A DNA stretch of 64,000 nucleotides from Nageia nagi (GCA_050084985.1 JBITNC010000001.1:89776001-89840000), one strand, 5' to 3'. Shown: positions 10,840-23,600, counted from the first letter of the stretch. The notes: generated by a model from the sequence alone, not told the origin. Made by a program: numbers and translations.

Positions 10840-13800
10840 TTGGGAAGTGAATCAAGAAATACCATTTGGATAGTGGAAGCTAGCTTGGTGACTCTAAAAC
10901 AAGTTAGTCACTTAGAATGTTTTCTAGGTACAAAACCACATCAAATTTACTCTTTTTTGAAAAGCAAAATAAAAAAATTATATAAAAATAAACAATGTTG
11001 AAAAGTTATGGTGAATCTTCAACCTAACTCGAAAAGATATCATGCTTCACAAAATCAACAAGATAGAAGGATTAAAGAATGAGTAATAAATAAATCACTT
11101 TTCTTTAACAAAATAATATTTAGCATTTTAGCTCAAAGAGAATAAAAAGTATTTACAAGAACAGAAGAAAGATATCTCCTAAGTGAGCTTTAGATTGTAA
11201 ATCAGAAATCTAGAAAAACCTTCATTGAAAGAGCCTTTTATAGTGAAGTAAATTTAGAAATTCCAACTTTAGTGGAATCTTTGGGCACACTTGATGAAGA
11301 AAAAATAGATATCAATGGATACCAAACAAATTCATATTATGAGTCTGATAAAGAATATATACTAAGTTTAAAGATATGTTTCTTCCTTCCAATTGAGAAA
11401 AATCTAGTACAATTATTATCACAAACTTTAGTAGCTTCAGGTGTCAGTTATCTCTCTTCAATCATCTGAGAATTTGATCTAATATCTCAGATCTCAAATA
11501 CTTTATCATAGGAATTACTTTTAAGAAGTCAAGAGAGAACTTTAACACCAAAAAATTGATGAAACAAATAGGTTATTAAAAGAGATGTATATATTTTTCA
11601 AACCAAATAAGAAATTGGGTTAAAGCTTAATGATGATAGAGAAAGTTTGGAAAGATTTTATCTTAAAAAAATCCTGGGAACTCATGGATATCCAATAGAT
11701 AACAATGACTTAGATGATGAAAGATTACAAGGTTAAAAGTCAAATATTATTCTTGGAATTGAAGTCCAACATTTCACTTATAATTTTGAAACTTCATTGA
11801 GAAGAAGTCAAAGTTTAACATCCTTCATCAATTGCTAAGTTTTCCAAACTAGCAAGTCCTTCTAGAAGAATAACTCAAAGTTCAAGATTAGCTAAAATAA
11901 GCACTTGGAATCTTGACCCTACAAAAATTGAAAGATGTTTACAAAGAATTCAAAGAGAATGGAAAAATAGATATATATAAATACCACACTTGTTGAGACC
12001 AAAAATAGCACTCCTATATGAATTATATCACTTGGAGAATACAAAATTGATTGTACAGGTTTTGAATCTAATACATAATATTTTGAAATGGTATAAGGAA
12101 ATTAGAGACTTCCATGACCTTGGGAAAATAATTTTGGACCTTTATATTTACAAGGACAAAGACATAAGCTGCCTAAAGAAACTAGGGATCTTCCTAGTTT
12201 TTTAGGAGATCAGATAGTACTATTGTCAAAGAACATCTTAAAAATTTTAACACTTTTTGTGAAGTAAATGATGTCCAATACAAAGATGTTGTAGTATGTA
12301 TGTTTGTTAAAACTCTTTACAAAATCTACCCTAAATTGGTATAATTCTCTTCCTATTGGATCAATCACCAGTTGGGATAACCTATCAGATACATTTTTAG
12401 CAAGATTCAAAAGTCAAGTGTTGGGAATAGAATTAATTAATTAAATTTCACATATAAAGAAAAATTATAAATAATATGTTGTACAACTAGCAAATCACTT
12501 TAATAAAATCTTTCATAGAATTTCTAGGAATTTGCAGCCTATCAACCAAATCAAAAAATGTTTTTTCATTAATGCTCTAGATCCTGACTTGGGGTATATG
12601 GTTACAATATGTGAATCTACTACATTCCAAAATGTAGTGAATGAAGCAATTAGACATGAAAATTTATCAAATCTACAAGAAATATAAATATGTACAAACC
12701 TTTTGAATCAAGAAAAGGGAATATTGAATCCTTTAGGAAAGAAGATAAAAGTGAAGCACCACACCGAAAAGAGGTTGAAAATGAATTATTAAGGAAACTA
12801 GCCAATATGACTATTCAACAGACTCAAAATACAAAATAGGGATTCAGACCCAAACAAAACTTCAAAAAATTTCTAGATCAAAATAGAGGAGATTTCAAGG
12901 AAGAAAAGAAGATAGTACCTATTCCTTTGGATAGATCAAAATCTTTAAATACAAACTCTTATTGCAATCTTTGTAAGTATGAACATGATCCTAACAATTG
13001 TATTGCTATGAATATCTTGTAGGAAATGATTACAAAAAATGAAGTACTTTTGGGAAGCAATGATCTAGTAAAATAAGAAGAATCTAACTTGCTCTTGGAA
13101 GGAAATAATGAAGGTGCTATAGAAAATGTCTACTAATATATTATTGAATCTTCTAAATGTTACACCATGATGAGAAGATATCAAACTAAGCTTCAAGCTC
13201 AACAACAAGATAAAATTCAAATGAAATCCATGGAAATACAAATTGACCAAAATAAAAAAGATCCATCTAGTTTGAAATATAGTGTAGTTGAAGATTTTTC
13301 CATAAAGATGGCTAGTGTCTCTATTTTGCAAATTTTGCAAAGTGATCCCCAAGCTGTGAAAGAACTCTTGGATGTAATTAAATGTGCAAAAATGCATGCA
13401 AAATTGATTATGGGTAAGGTTAACATTAGATAACAAGTTTATGTAGCTCAAAATAAAATGGCTAGACTTCCCCCATTTTACATGTCTCTTTGGGTGAATA
13501 GTAGAAAATTGTGCAATTATATCTTAGACTTAGGAGCTACAGATAACATTATGCCAATAAAAGTTTCTCAAATTTTAAAATAAAATTTTACTAAATGTGA
13601 AGATTCTTGTTTTCAAATGGATTCTTCTAATGTGAAGACTATTGGTAAAGTTAAAGATATCACTGTTAATCTATCTACATTTCCATCTTGGAAGATTCTT
13701 ATGAGTATTTTGGTAGTTAATATGCCCATTTCTTATGGAATGTTACTGGGAAGATAGTTTGGAGACACTATGGGTGGTATGATCTCTTTATATTGGTCTT

Positions 13801-16800
13801 TTTCTGAATTCTTGATTAAATATACATTACAAATTCTTAAACCAAAAGCTAAATAAAGATTGGTGGTTATCTCTAAAGAAAGCAAGATCGAAGGAAATAT
13901 TCAAGAAGCTCCTACTCATGAAGTCAACTTGCCAAAAAATCAAATAGTATTTTTCTTTCAAGATATAAATATTGGTTCATATCAAGCCATTTAAGAAGAA
14001 TCTAAAAGAGACATTGATATTCTAAATATGAATAATGTATGGAAAATGTATTTTGGTGGTAGTAAATGCAGAGAAGAAAATGGAGTAAGAATCATGTTTA
14101 TAGTGCTAATGGAGCTAAGAAATATTTTTCAATGGGTTGAATTTTCATTGCACTAATAACATTGAAAAATATGAAGCACTATATCAAGGTATGAATATAG
14201 TAAAGAAAGAGTTACAGATAAGAAATTTGATATGTTTTAGGGATGTAGAGTTTTTTTCAAACAAGTTAAAAATTAGTTTCAAACCAAAAAATCTTAATTT
14301 ACGATCATATAGACATCTCATATGGGACATGATTAAAAATTTTAATTCTTTCAATATAAATGCTATTATCTAAAGTCAAAATTCTCAAGTAGATTCTTTA
14401 GCTGTATCAATTGCTATGATAAAGCCTAACCCTTCTCTTGGATTAGGATATTATCCATTACTTTTCATACTAGCCCTACCAAATAATATTAAACATTGGT
14501 AAGTATTTAATTACAACAAATAAATCTTACATTTTTATAATATATTGAAGAATATTTATTGAGATTTATGGAATCAGATAAAATCATACAGATAGATTCA
14601 AACAAAATACCTCCAAGAATGATCAAACTAGAAAATCTCTATGATCGAAATGATCATTTCAATCGTCAAAGTTTGATCAAAGAGATATCAAAGTCAAAAT
14701 TAAAATTTAATTTAAATCCAAATGGAGTACGAGAAGAAGTCCTAATTGGTACTAAATGCATCTTAAATGAAAGAGAAGAACTGATTCAAGTTTTCAAAAG
14801 ATTTAAGAAAGTTTTTGCCTAGAATTATTATGATCTTAAAGGATTTAGAAAAGATGTATTCTAACATATGATTCCTTGTAAAGATAATTCGAAAACTTTT
14901 AGATAAAAAACCCATCATTTCAACCCAAAAAATGAAGTAATGATTAAAAAGGAAGTTGAGAAAATATTGGCATCAGATATAATTTATCCAATTATAAATT
15001 TTTCTTGGATAGCCAATATTATCTCGATTAGAAAGAAAAATGGAGATATCAGAATATGTATTGACTTTCAAAATCTCAACTTAGCATTCATAAAGGATAA
15101 TTACCAATTACTTATGATGGATCATATTTTACAAACCATTAATGGATTAGAGATGTTTTCTTTATTGAATGGTTATTATGGTTATAATCAAATCTAAGTT
15201 GCAAAAGAAGATCATTTTAAAATAGCATTCACTACTCTTTGGGGTACATTTGCATACAAATGGATGCCATTTGGGTTAACTAATGCAAGGGATACTTTCC
15301 AAAGAGCAATGGAATTTTTTTTCAAGGATTTGATTAATGAAATTATTATCATATATTTGGATGATATGAAAATACTTTCAAAATATAAAGAAGACCATGT
15401 GAAATATGTTGTTTAGGTATTGGATATATGTAAAGAGTTTGGGATATCTTTAAATTTGGAGAAATAAATTTTTGGAGTAACTAAAGGGAAACTCCTAGGA
15501 CACATCATATCTAAATAAAGAACTTGTATTAATCCAAAATGGGTAATCACTATTAAGAAAATTTCTTTACCCACACGTAGGAAATCCTTACAATCTTTCT
15601 TTGGAAAGGTTAATTTCTTGAGAATATTTATCCCAAATTTTATAGAAATCATATTTCCATTGAGTAAAATGCTAAAAAAAATGTGGAATTTAAATGGTTT
15701 AATGAAGAAAATTGGCTTTTGAAAAAATTAAGGAGGCACTCACAATTGAACCTACTATGGTACAACCCAATTTTAGTAAACCTTTTAAGATGTACTCTTA
15801 TGCATTAGATCATACTATTTCTTCAATATTAACCCAAGTGAATGAGAAAAATGAGGAACATCCAATCAATTTCATGAGCCATGCTCTAAAAAGTGCAAAG
15901 GAAAAGTACACTTTTCTAGAAAAGAAAGCATTTGCCATAGTCAAAGCAATGAAGAATTTAAATGTTTATATTTATGGAAAATAGGTCATAGTTTTTGTAC
16001 CAAATTCAATAGTAAAATCCATCCTAACATAGATAGAAATCAATGTTATCAAAGTTTTTTATATAGCCAAAATTTAGGAACATGATTTACTTTTTAAGCC
16101 AGTGAAAATAGTTAGAGGAAAAGGATTATGCAAGCTTATTACAAATATTTATCCTTTAGAAGAAGATCATCAAACATAGGCATTGATTATCATGATGGAT
16201 GATAGAAATTGGTTCAATGATTATCTTAAAATATTTAAAGATAGAAAAAACACCAAAATATTTATCATTTACCATGAAATGATCTCTTAAAGTTAAATAA
16301 GGGAAGTATTGTTTATGTGATAATGTTCTTTTTCATAAAATTTTTGATGGTATTCTATTAAGATCTATTGAAAATAACTAGATTCTTAAAATCCTCACAA
16401 AATTTTATGATGGAGTTTGTGGTGGACATTTTACTCCTACCACAACTTCATACAAGATAATTAGATCTAGATGTTATTGAGATACTATGTTTAAATATTG
16501 TAATGAATATGTCTATAGTTATTTAGAATGTCAAAAGTTTACTAAAAGGGAGAAATTTAGAACTACCCCTTTGAAGCAAGTTATAACTAATGCACCATTT
16601 GCAAAGTGGGACATTGATTTCATAGGGCCAATAAATCTATTATCTAGTAAAGGTCATATGTTCATCCTCACAGCTACTGATTACTTCATAAATGGGTAGA
16701 AGCCATGGCTACGATCATTATCAATTTTCTCAAAAAAAAATCTATTCCAAATTTGGTATTTTGATAAACATTATAGCTAATAATGCTAAATTTTTTGATT

Positions 16801-17490
16801 TTATTGAAATTAAAAATCATTCTTTAGAATATAATGTCCAAATTTAGCTAGTGTCAGATTATTATCTGTAAGGAAATGGTATTGCTGAATCATCAAATAA
16901 GAATATGAGATGAATCATCTCCCAAATTCTTCATCTAAATATGAGAAATTGGCATAATGAACTAAATTTTTCTCTTTGGGTAGATTGAATCACTCTAAAA
17001 GAATCAATTAAATGCTCTTCGTTCTATCTTGTCCATGGTAGAGAAATCATTTTTGCAATCATATTGGAAATTCCTAGTCTCAAGTTAATGGAAAATATTA
17101 AATAAGAAAAACAATTTACCAATAGGCATTTTGAGTTAATTGAGATAGAAGAAAATAGAGAACAAGCTCTAAAAAATGAAATAAAAAATAAAATAAAAAT
17201 AAAAAATACTTTGGTCAATATGCTCACAATAGAAATTTTAAAGTTGGTGACAAGGTTTGGTTATGGAATAGTCGTCATGAACATAAAGGTAAACATAAAA
17301 AGTTTGACTCTTTGTGGTTGGGACCCTATGAGATTTTTGAAATAGTCTCAAATCATACCTATATCCTTTGCAATGGCAACTTGTATGTTTTCCCAATCCC
17401 TCATAATATCATCCATTTGAAAAAGTTCTTCCCATGCAACATAAATGAACAAAGCATCAAAGACATCATCCTTAAAAAATTGAACTAGAT
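10840..17490 (+). pseudogene. Tat-like Ty3/gypsy gag-pol relic 2
   Basis: Decayed gag-pol in mixed frames. Gag: about 12230-12660 encodes a Retrotrans_gag-type segment (TSWDNLSDTFLARFKSQV), followed at about 12960 by a zinc-knuckle remnant with spacing C-x2-C-x3-H-x4-C. Protease: about 13480-13760, active-site region LDLGATDNIMP. Archaeal-type RNase H: about 14035-14400 (starts MYFGGSKC, includes YEALYQGMN). RT: about 14900-15640, with RKKNGDIRICIDFQNLN, MPFGLTNA and an intact YLDD box. Gypsy RNase H: about 15710-16180. Integrase: about 16300-17490, with WDIDFIG, a second acidic site mutated to ANN, GNGIAESSNKN retaining Glu, and a C-terminal GPY-type module (LGPYEIFEIV). Frameshifts and stops make it inactive. 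As in relic 1, aRNH precedes RT. Confidence 0.88.
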
Positions 17491-18240
17491 CGTTAGTCAA
17501 AATTTTCTTGTACATTTTGTATATTAAATGTATATGTTTTCAATGATTTCTATTTTGATCTTTTTCTAAGTCATCCTTCTAAACTCTATATTGATCATCT
17601 TTCAAGAATTTTCAAAAAATAGGTGTTTTTACAAAAAGGGTTTCTTAGACTTTTTTCTTCCTTCTTTTTAACGTTTGAAGATTTTAGAGTTTCTTCTAAG
17701 TTGTTAATATTTAAAATTCCTAAGACCTAATTTTATAATATTGAACCCTAAAAAGATAGATGATATAGAAAAAATGAAGTCTTATGAGTAATACTAAGAT
17801 AATAATGATTTTCTGTTAATCTCCTTCTCAATCTAGCTATGAGGATTTAGAATGCTGGAAGTTTTAGTTTCTTTCCAAATTTATTTTGGTAACTTTGGTA
17901 AGACTGAGAATATAAAAGTTTTCCACAAAAAAAAACACACACACACACATATATATAATGGAAATAAAGAAAAAATATTCTCAACACTTGAACAAACTCC
18001 ATTGGAGCTATAGATGCTTATTAGCAATGTGAGCAATTGTTCAAAGTTAGAGGTATCCCTATCAAGGTTATGAAAGCTTACTAGTAGTAGAGATAATGTC
18101 CGGTATAAATAGGTACCAAGGATGTCTTCAGGTAAACCATACATATGATCAAAGTACCAGGAAAGAAACATTAGATTGGTATAAAAAGTTGCAACCAATA
18201 CTTGTAACAATATCAATATCAAATAAGGAAGATTAGGCAA
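17491..18240 (+). other. 3' non-coding tail of Tat-like relic 2
   Basis: No coding sequence. The segment at about 18000-18230 (TAGGTACCAAGGATG, then AAAGTACCAGGAAAG) resembles 30440-30580 in the 27183-32178 element (AAGTACCAAGG, GAAGTACCAAAGGAA), so both look like the conserved pre-3'-LTR region of related elements. No 3' LTR is recognisable after it; the sequence instead runs into a MITE. Confidence 0.5.
17934..17957. repeat. (AC)n(AT)n microsatellite
   Basis: A run of ACACACAC followed by ATATATAT within the 3' tail of Tat-like relic 2. Confidence 0.9.
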
Positions 18241-18417
18241 TAATCAAGGGGAATTCCAATCCAAGCATTTCACCATTCATATTGCCATAAGAATTGATCA
18301 AAGAACAATTAACTAAATAATTTAATCAAGAAGATAATATTCTTCAAAACAATATTAATCCAAATATAAGTTAACTCAAAAAATTTAATTAAAATTATAT
18401 ATTTTACAAATGAATAT

Positions 18418-18827
18418 ATGAAGTGTGAGGAGCGTGGAATAATCCTTGCTTTCCTCTTTTCTATTTCTATAAAAATATATGTTTTTTAATTTTTTAATTA
18501 ATTTATTAATTAAAATAAAATAATTTAATTTAAAAATTTAATTAATTTATTAAAATATATATTTTACATATATTCATTTGTAGAATATATATTTTAATAA
18601 ATTAGTTAAGTTTTCAAATTAAATTATTTTATTTTAATTAATAAATTAATTTAATTACAAATTATAAAAAATAACAATAACAAATAATTAAAAAAAACTA
18701 AAAAGTTTGTATAATAATCAATATTAATTATTTTATTTTAATTAATAAATTAATTAAAAAAAACATATATTTTTATAGAAATAAAAAAGAGGAAAGCAGG
18801 GATTATTCCCCACTCCTCACAGTTCAT
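18418..18827. mobile_element. MITE with arms of about 100 bp
   Basis: The left arm beginning ATGAAGTGTGAGGAG reappears as the reverse complement at the right end (ATGAACTGTGAGGAG read inward). Both arms continue through GAATAATCC, CTTTCCTCTTTT and TATTTCTATAAAAATATATG into AATTTATTAATTAAAATAAA. Mismatches are few, so the whole element could fold as one hairpin. A smaller inverted pair built on TACAAATGAATATATG lies at the left edge and centre (about 18392-18421 versus 18567-18600). There is no ORF. I cannot assign a superfamily because no convincing target duplication is visible. Confidence 0.8.
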
Positions 18828-18859
18828 TCAAAAAGCAGTTCAACCTCCTTCATGAGAAA

Positions 18860-18960
18860 CTAAACCAACAAAGTCAATTGGTAAAGGTGGTCGTCTCAAA
18901 AGGAGAAGAAAGAAAGAAGATTACCGGTTCAAATCTTACAGACGAAGCACCCTTACAAGT
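18860..18960 (+). mobile_element. Possible tRNA-derived SINE head
   Basis: A box-A-like TTGGTAAAGGTGG (18878-18890) is followed 36 bp later by a good box B, GGTTCAAATCT (18926-18936), the internal Pol III promoter arrangement of tRNA-derived SINEs. No cloverleaf, tail or target duplication could be confirmed. Confidence 0.3.
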
Positions 18961-19034
18961 TTATAGACTTTTATTATAAAATTAATTACTAAATATTGAA
19001 AATAAATAATATAAAAAAACATTGTTAGGTTGAT

Positions 19035-19870
19035 ATGGCGGATAAGTTGATTTGGCATACGCGTGACGTAACGGTAAGGTTGACGTGGCAAGGTGACCTC
19101 GAAAAGAGTGACGTGGCACAAGGTAACAACGCATTAGATGACGTGGCACAAGCTGAAGTAGCAAGGGATCACGTGGCAAAGAATGACATCGCAAGCGATT
19201 ACGTGGCAAAAGACAACGTGGTAGGTGATGACGTCGGAAAGCTGACGTGGCAAGGGATAACATGGAAGATGCTGCCGTGGCGTAGGATAACGTGGCTAAT
19301 GATGACGTGTTGTGGGTGACGTGGAGGATAGTGACGTGTGGATGACGTGGCGTTAGATGATGACGAGGCAGAGATGACGTATGGGAATGACGTGGCAGGT
19401 AATAACGTGACATATAATGACGTGGCATGGGCTACGTGGCATATAATAACGTGGCAGATGATGACGTGGCATGGGTGAAATGGCTTATGATGGCGTGGGG
19501 TGGGTACCGTGGCTTATGATGATGTGGTTTGGGTGACGTGGCATATGACGACGTGGCGTGCGTGACGTGGCTTATGTTGACTTGAGTGGGTGACGTGGCA
19601 TGGGTGACATGGCGTGAGATGACGTGGTAGATGTTGGCGTGGCATGGGATGACGTGGTAGATGATGGCGAGGCATGGGATGACGTGGCATTCAATGTCGA
19701 GGCACATGGTGATGTTGCATTAGGTGACCTGCCATTCGGTGGCGTGGCCTGCCCTGATTCTGCATAAGATGACGTGGCATAAGATGATATGGCAAATGAT
19801 GACATGGCATACGATAACGTGGCAGTTTGTGACATGGCAAGGTGTGACGTGGCACAAGGTGACGGGGCAT
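19035..19870. repeat. 15-bp minisatellite, about 55 units, containing ACGTGGC cores
   Basis: A head-to-tail array with consensus close to GATGACGTGGCATRR. The 15-bp spacing is plain at the right end, for example GATGACGTGGCATAA, GATGATATGGCAAAT, GATGACATGGCATAC. Units vary by substitution, with occasional 1-3 bp length changes. Because 15 bp is five codons, several frames stay open on both strands and give spurious serine/histidine/threonine-rich ORFs; I do not call these genes. The array is strikingly CpG-rich in an otherwise CpG-poor AT-rich window. TGACGTGGC combines a TGACG half-site with an ACGTGGC core, the kind of site bound by plant bZIP factors (ABRE/G-box class). Confidence 0.9.
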
Positions 19871-20835
19871 AATAATAACAAATTTAAAATGTCAAAATCT
19901 TTGAAAATATAAATCCGTTTTTAATGATCCAAATTGGGTTAGAAAGCTATTAGCGTGATTTTTTTGAATTTTCTACCAAAATATTGAAATAAAAATTTCA
20001 AAATTTGGATTTTTGGTATGCAAATGACATGGCAAGGTGGGGCATCCACCAAAAATTAAAATGGTCATAACTTTTGCTCTATTACTTCAATTTTGACAAT
20101 TCAAAAAGCATTGGTAAGATCTCAGAAATGGGTATCTAGAAATGATATAAAATTTCAGTTTTGACAACTTTGAATTCTGACGTATATTCAATATATATAT
20201 ACACTCAAATTTCAAGAGCACATATCTTGATAAAAAAAATAACTCAGATTTTTACAATTTCAATTGCATTGTCAAAATTTCAATAACTAGATTTTAAATA
20301 TGTAAAAAGATTTAATTTTTGATAGCCTAAAATTTATTAAATACACAACAATATTCATAATGTTTGCACTTAGTTTTGAATGTTGTTTTATGGGTATATA
20401 GCTCTTTTATCCTCAATTGATGATGCTTAATTTTCAAATCAACATGTAAAAAGATTATAAAATATTTTAGTTGATCAAATAAATAATTTATTTTATGTAA
20501 CAAATATCTATATTTTATAGTGACCTTGCTTATTATATTAAATCAATCATTTATTTGAGGTAATGAATATCTATTTTTGATATTAACTTTATTGAGTACT
20601 ATATAATCTAGATATAATATCAAGTTACACTCTTTTTCTTTACAAGTAACATGGGGCATCCCACTAAGAAACACTTGGTTTGATCAACCATTTCTCCAAA
20701 AAATCCCTTCATTGTACCTTAAGTTCTTACACCTCAATTATTATCATTTGATAAAGAGTACTTGATATAGATTCTACCCTTGGAGCTACTTTGATTGAGA
20801 AATTAAATTCTTATTAAGGGGGTAATCTTGATAAC
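19871..20835. other. AT-rich non-coding stretch
   Basis: No gene recognised. One stray unit resembling the minisatellite occurs at about 20024-20040. The segment around 20055-20130 (CATAACTTTTGCTCTATT and onward) recalls part of the LTR at 61660-61760, hinting at a degraded LTR. Confidence 0.4.
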
Positions 20836-21350
20836 TCCATGGGAAACACATGCCAATAATTTTTCAATAATAGCCATATTGAGAACAAACATTCTTCATT
20901 ATCTTTGTCTTCCATCTTATTAATTTTTGCAACATACATAAGCTCCCTTTTCTAACAACTCTTTTCAACTATAAGGCAATTGTTAATTGAGGTTAGAAGA
21001 CCTTTTACTTGTTGAAAAGTCTCCATCTAACCAAGTCTTTAATCAATAAGTTTAACCATTTCTTATGGAAATCTACCAATGCTTTATGCTTTCACAACCA
21101 AACCATGCCCAAAACTAAATCAAAAGTGCATAGGTGCTACATAAAGGTCACACTTTGTGGTTCCCTCAAGAAGGAATATCTCACATATTGAATTATATAA
21201 TGTGGATTACACAAGTCAATTATACCCTCCTATCCTATAGATTTTAATCTCACATATGACAATTCATTAGTAAAGGTCCTTTGGAAGGATCATATTTTAT
21301 CACCTTGATAATCTTGTGGATTATCATGACTCCATCAATTAGTAAAGTTC
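20836..21350 (-). pseudogene. Ty3/gypsy protease relic
   Basis: On the minus strand, around 21105-21040, the translation reads FDLVLGMVWL followed by KHKALVDFHKKWL. This is the well-known C-terminal part of chromovirus-like retropepsins (the LGMDWL block). The remainder, down to about 20836, is collinear with what usually follows but full of stops. No RT or integrase accompanies it. Confidence 0.5.
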
Positions 21351-21429
21351 CACACCACCTTAGCCATTTCACTTTATTCAACCAAAATGGCAATCAAAGT
21401 CTCATATCCTCAATATTTTATGATTTTTT

Positions 21430-21692
21430 ATGGTAAAAATACCAATAAGTGGTTTTTAGGATAATAATACATTATAGGATAATTATGGAATATATGTTAA
21501 TTATAGGATAGAGACTAGTACTAGAATGGAGGTTAATTATAGGTTAGAGCTTAATTATGGAATATAGGTTATTTTTAGGATAGTGATTATTTTTAGAAGT
21601 GTGTTATTCCATATCTTTTTTTAGTTCTTCTCTCTTGTATTGATACTTCATTAATGAATGTAATAGACCAACTTTCTCATTCAAATCTATAA
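21430..21692 (+). repeat. Likely 5' LTR end of a copia element
   Basis: A non-coding stretch with repeated GGTTAATTATAGG and AATTATGGAATATA motifs, then CTTCTCTCTTGTATTG and TTCATTAATGAATG, ending just before a tRNA-iMet-type primer site. The 5' edge cannot be placed and no 3' copy is visible. Confidence 0.5.
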
Positions 21693-21704
21693 TGGTATCA
21701 TAGC
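21693..21704 (+). promoter_or_regulatory. Copia primer-binding site
   Basis: TGGTATCATAGC differs at one position from TGGTATCAGAGC, the complement of the 3' end of initiator tRNA-Met used by most Ty1/copia elements. It precedes the copia gag relic by about 480 bp. Confidence 0.65.
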
Positions 21705-22189
21705 ATATCTCATAGGAAAATCATTCCTTGCTTCTAATCGCTTATGAAGGTTTCTTACAAAGATTTAAAGGGTGTCTATTTTGAATCCTATGCTAATTTT
21801 TTGATCTGTTGCGCAATTGCATACTACCTATTGTGCATACATCAAACCTACATACTTGTTTCTTGATGCTTGATTCTCTTTAAGAGAAAGATGTGTTGCA
21901 AAAGTTGTGTGTGAAGATACAAGGTAAAAGTATTGTAGATGCTTAGTAATCCTTTTGCATGTGAGTTGCAAGTGTGAAGTATATGTCAAGTGAATGAAAC
22001 TGTGAGTAAATTTGTTTGGAAAAGTAATCACCTCAGGACTAGTAAAAAGTAAAGTTTGCTACCATTTTTCTTTGAAATTTGGTCACATTAATCTTGAATC
22101 GAGCTCCATTTTATAGTCTTGGGTTTAAAATCCTAGAAAATCTTATATAGGATCTATGAAAAGTGGATGATTTCTTGAAGTTTTAGTAA

Positions 22190-23600
22190 AAATGGAATAC
22201 ATAGCTCCTAAAATCCTCCTTCTTAACTCTCAAATCTTGAAAGGAAATAATTATGCTCCATAGAAGATAAAATTCAAGCCATTCTTGAATTTTAAGGCCT
22301 ATGTGACATTGTTAATGGGAATGAGAAACATCCAAAAATTGTTAGAGATCCACAAAATGAGTTTGATCAATGTAATAGAAAGGCATGTATGATCTTCCTT
22401 GGAATCTTGGATGATATCCAACCCCATGTTCATGATTTCAAGGATGCTGTTGAAGCTAGGAAGAAATTACAAGTGTTTGAATCAAAGAATCAAAATCGAA
22501 TTCTTCATCTTGAAGGACAACTACACAATTTGAAGTTGAAAGGTGGAGAGAAGTTAGAATCTTTTCTTTGCCAAGTTGCAGAACTTTGTACCTTCCTATA
22601 AGCATTAGAATCTCCTTGTACCCATTGTCTTAAGAACTCTCCTAGATTCCTACCACATCTTTGTGATATCCTTGAACATCACCAAACAAAAGCCAAAATT
22701 TGAAGAGTTGGTGAATATGTTGCAACAAGAGGAGGCCTTGCATGAGAATTTGAATGAAGATGAGCATGCAATGGTGTGCGGTTAGATAGGTAAGAAGCAA
22801 CAAAAGGAAAAAGGCAAGTCATAAGATCCCAATAAATTCAAAAGAAGTATTGCTTGATTTACATAATAAAGGGGCATGAATTGCAAGATTATTGGTATAA
22901 CTCTTTTGCTCAATATTCTTTAAGTGAAAAAAAATATAAAAGACTACCTCCCAATAACAAAGGAGAATGGAAAAATAGGAGACCATAAGGATATCAACAA
23001 GGGAATGTTGTTAATATTGAAGAAGAGGAGTTTGATACTTTGAATGAGGATAAGTGTTATCTCATTTGAGACAAATCTAATAATCATATTGTGGCTTAGG
23101 AAATAGGAGTTAAGAGGATATTCCTGGTTGATGTTGTGGCTTCCAATAATCGGGCACTCACTATTTGTCTTATGATTGTCCCCACTTTTTGGCATTGATG
23201 ATAGAGACACATGAATCTCAACTACCTAATTACTGTGCATAAGAAGAATATGGTCCATGGACTTCCCTCTCTTACTTCTCATACATCTATTTGCTCTTCT
23301 TGCATTATAGAAAAATACATCAAATTCCTTTTAAGGCTTGCACCCATTGTGCTAAGGGATCTCTTGATGTGATTCATTTCGATCTATGCCCCTATTAAAG
23401 CTAGCCACAATCACTATTGATATTTCCTATTGTTTGTTGATGATTACTCCCAAAAGATGTGGGTGTATTTCTTAAGAGAAAAGTGAGAGACCTTTGAGTT
23501 CTTCAAGGAGTTCAAGGATCATGTGGAGAATGCCACTAATTGTCACATCCATGTACTTCCCTCATATTAAGGAGATGAGTACATATTAAATGAGTTTTAT
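22190..23600 (+). pseudogene. Ty1/copia relic A (gag, zinc knuckle, integrase N-terminal half)
   Basis: About 22190-22800 encodes a UBN2-type copia gag; the longest open piece, from 22389, includes GILDDIQPHVHDF and GQLHNLKLKGGEKLESFL. About 22850-22900 is a zinc-knuckle remnant in which one cysteine is now tyrosine (KGHELQDYW). About 23200-23590 encodes the GAG_pre-integrase and integrase core start (HKKNMVHGLPSL, then LLFVDDYSQKMWVYFLREK). The protease between knuckle and integrase appears deleted. It ends abruptly where a second copia gag begins. Confidence 0.8.

Noticed and set aside
13065-13451. 128-codon minus-strand open frame
   Set aside because: Lies antisense to the gag-protease part of Tat-like relic 2 and shows no domain.
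17881-18240. 119-codon minus-strand open frame with hydrophobic stretches
   Set aside because: Overlaps a microsatellite and the conserved 3' tail of a retroelement. The hydrophobicity follows from AT-rich antisense sequence.
18982-19835. Overlapping open frames on both strands (61-148 codons) rich in Ser, His, Thr and Arg
   Set aside because: They are products of a 15-bp tandem repeat whose length is a multiple of three, so several frames remain open by default. The peptides are low-complexity repeats with no independent coding support.
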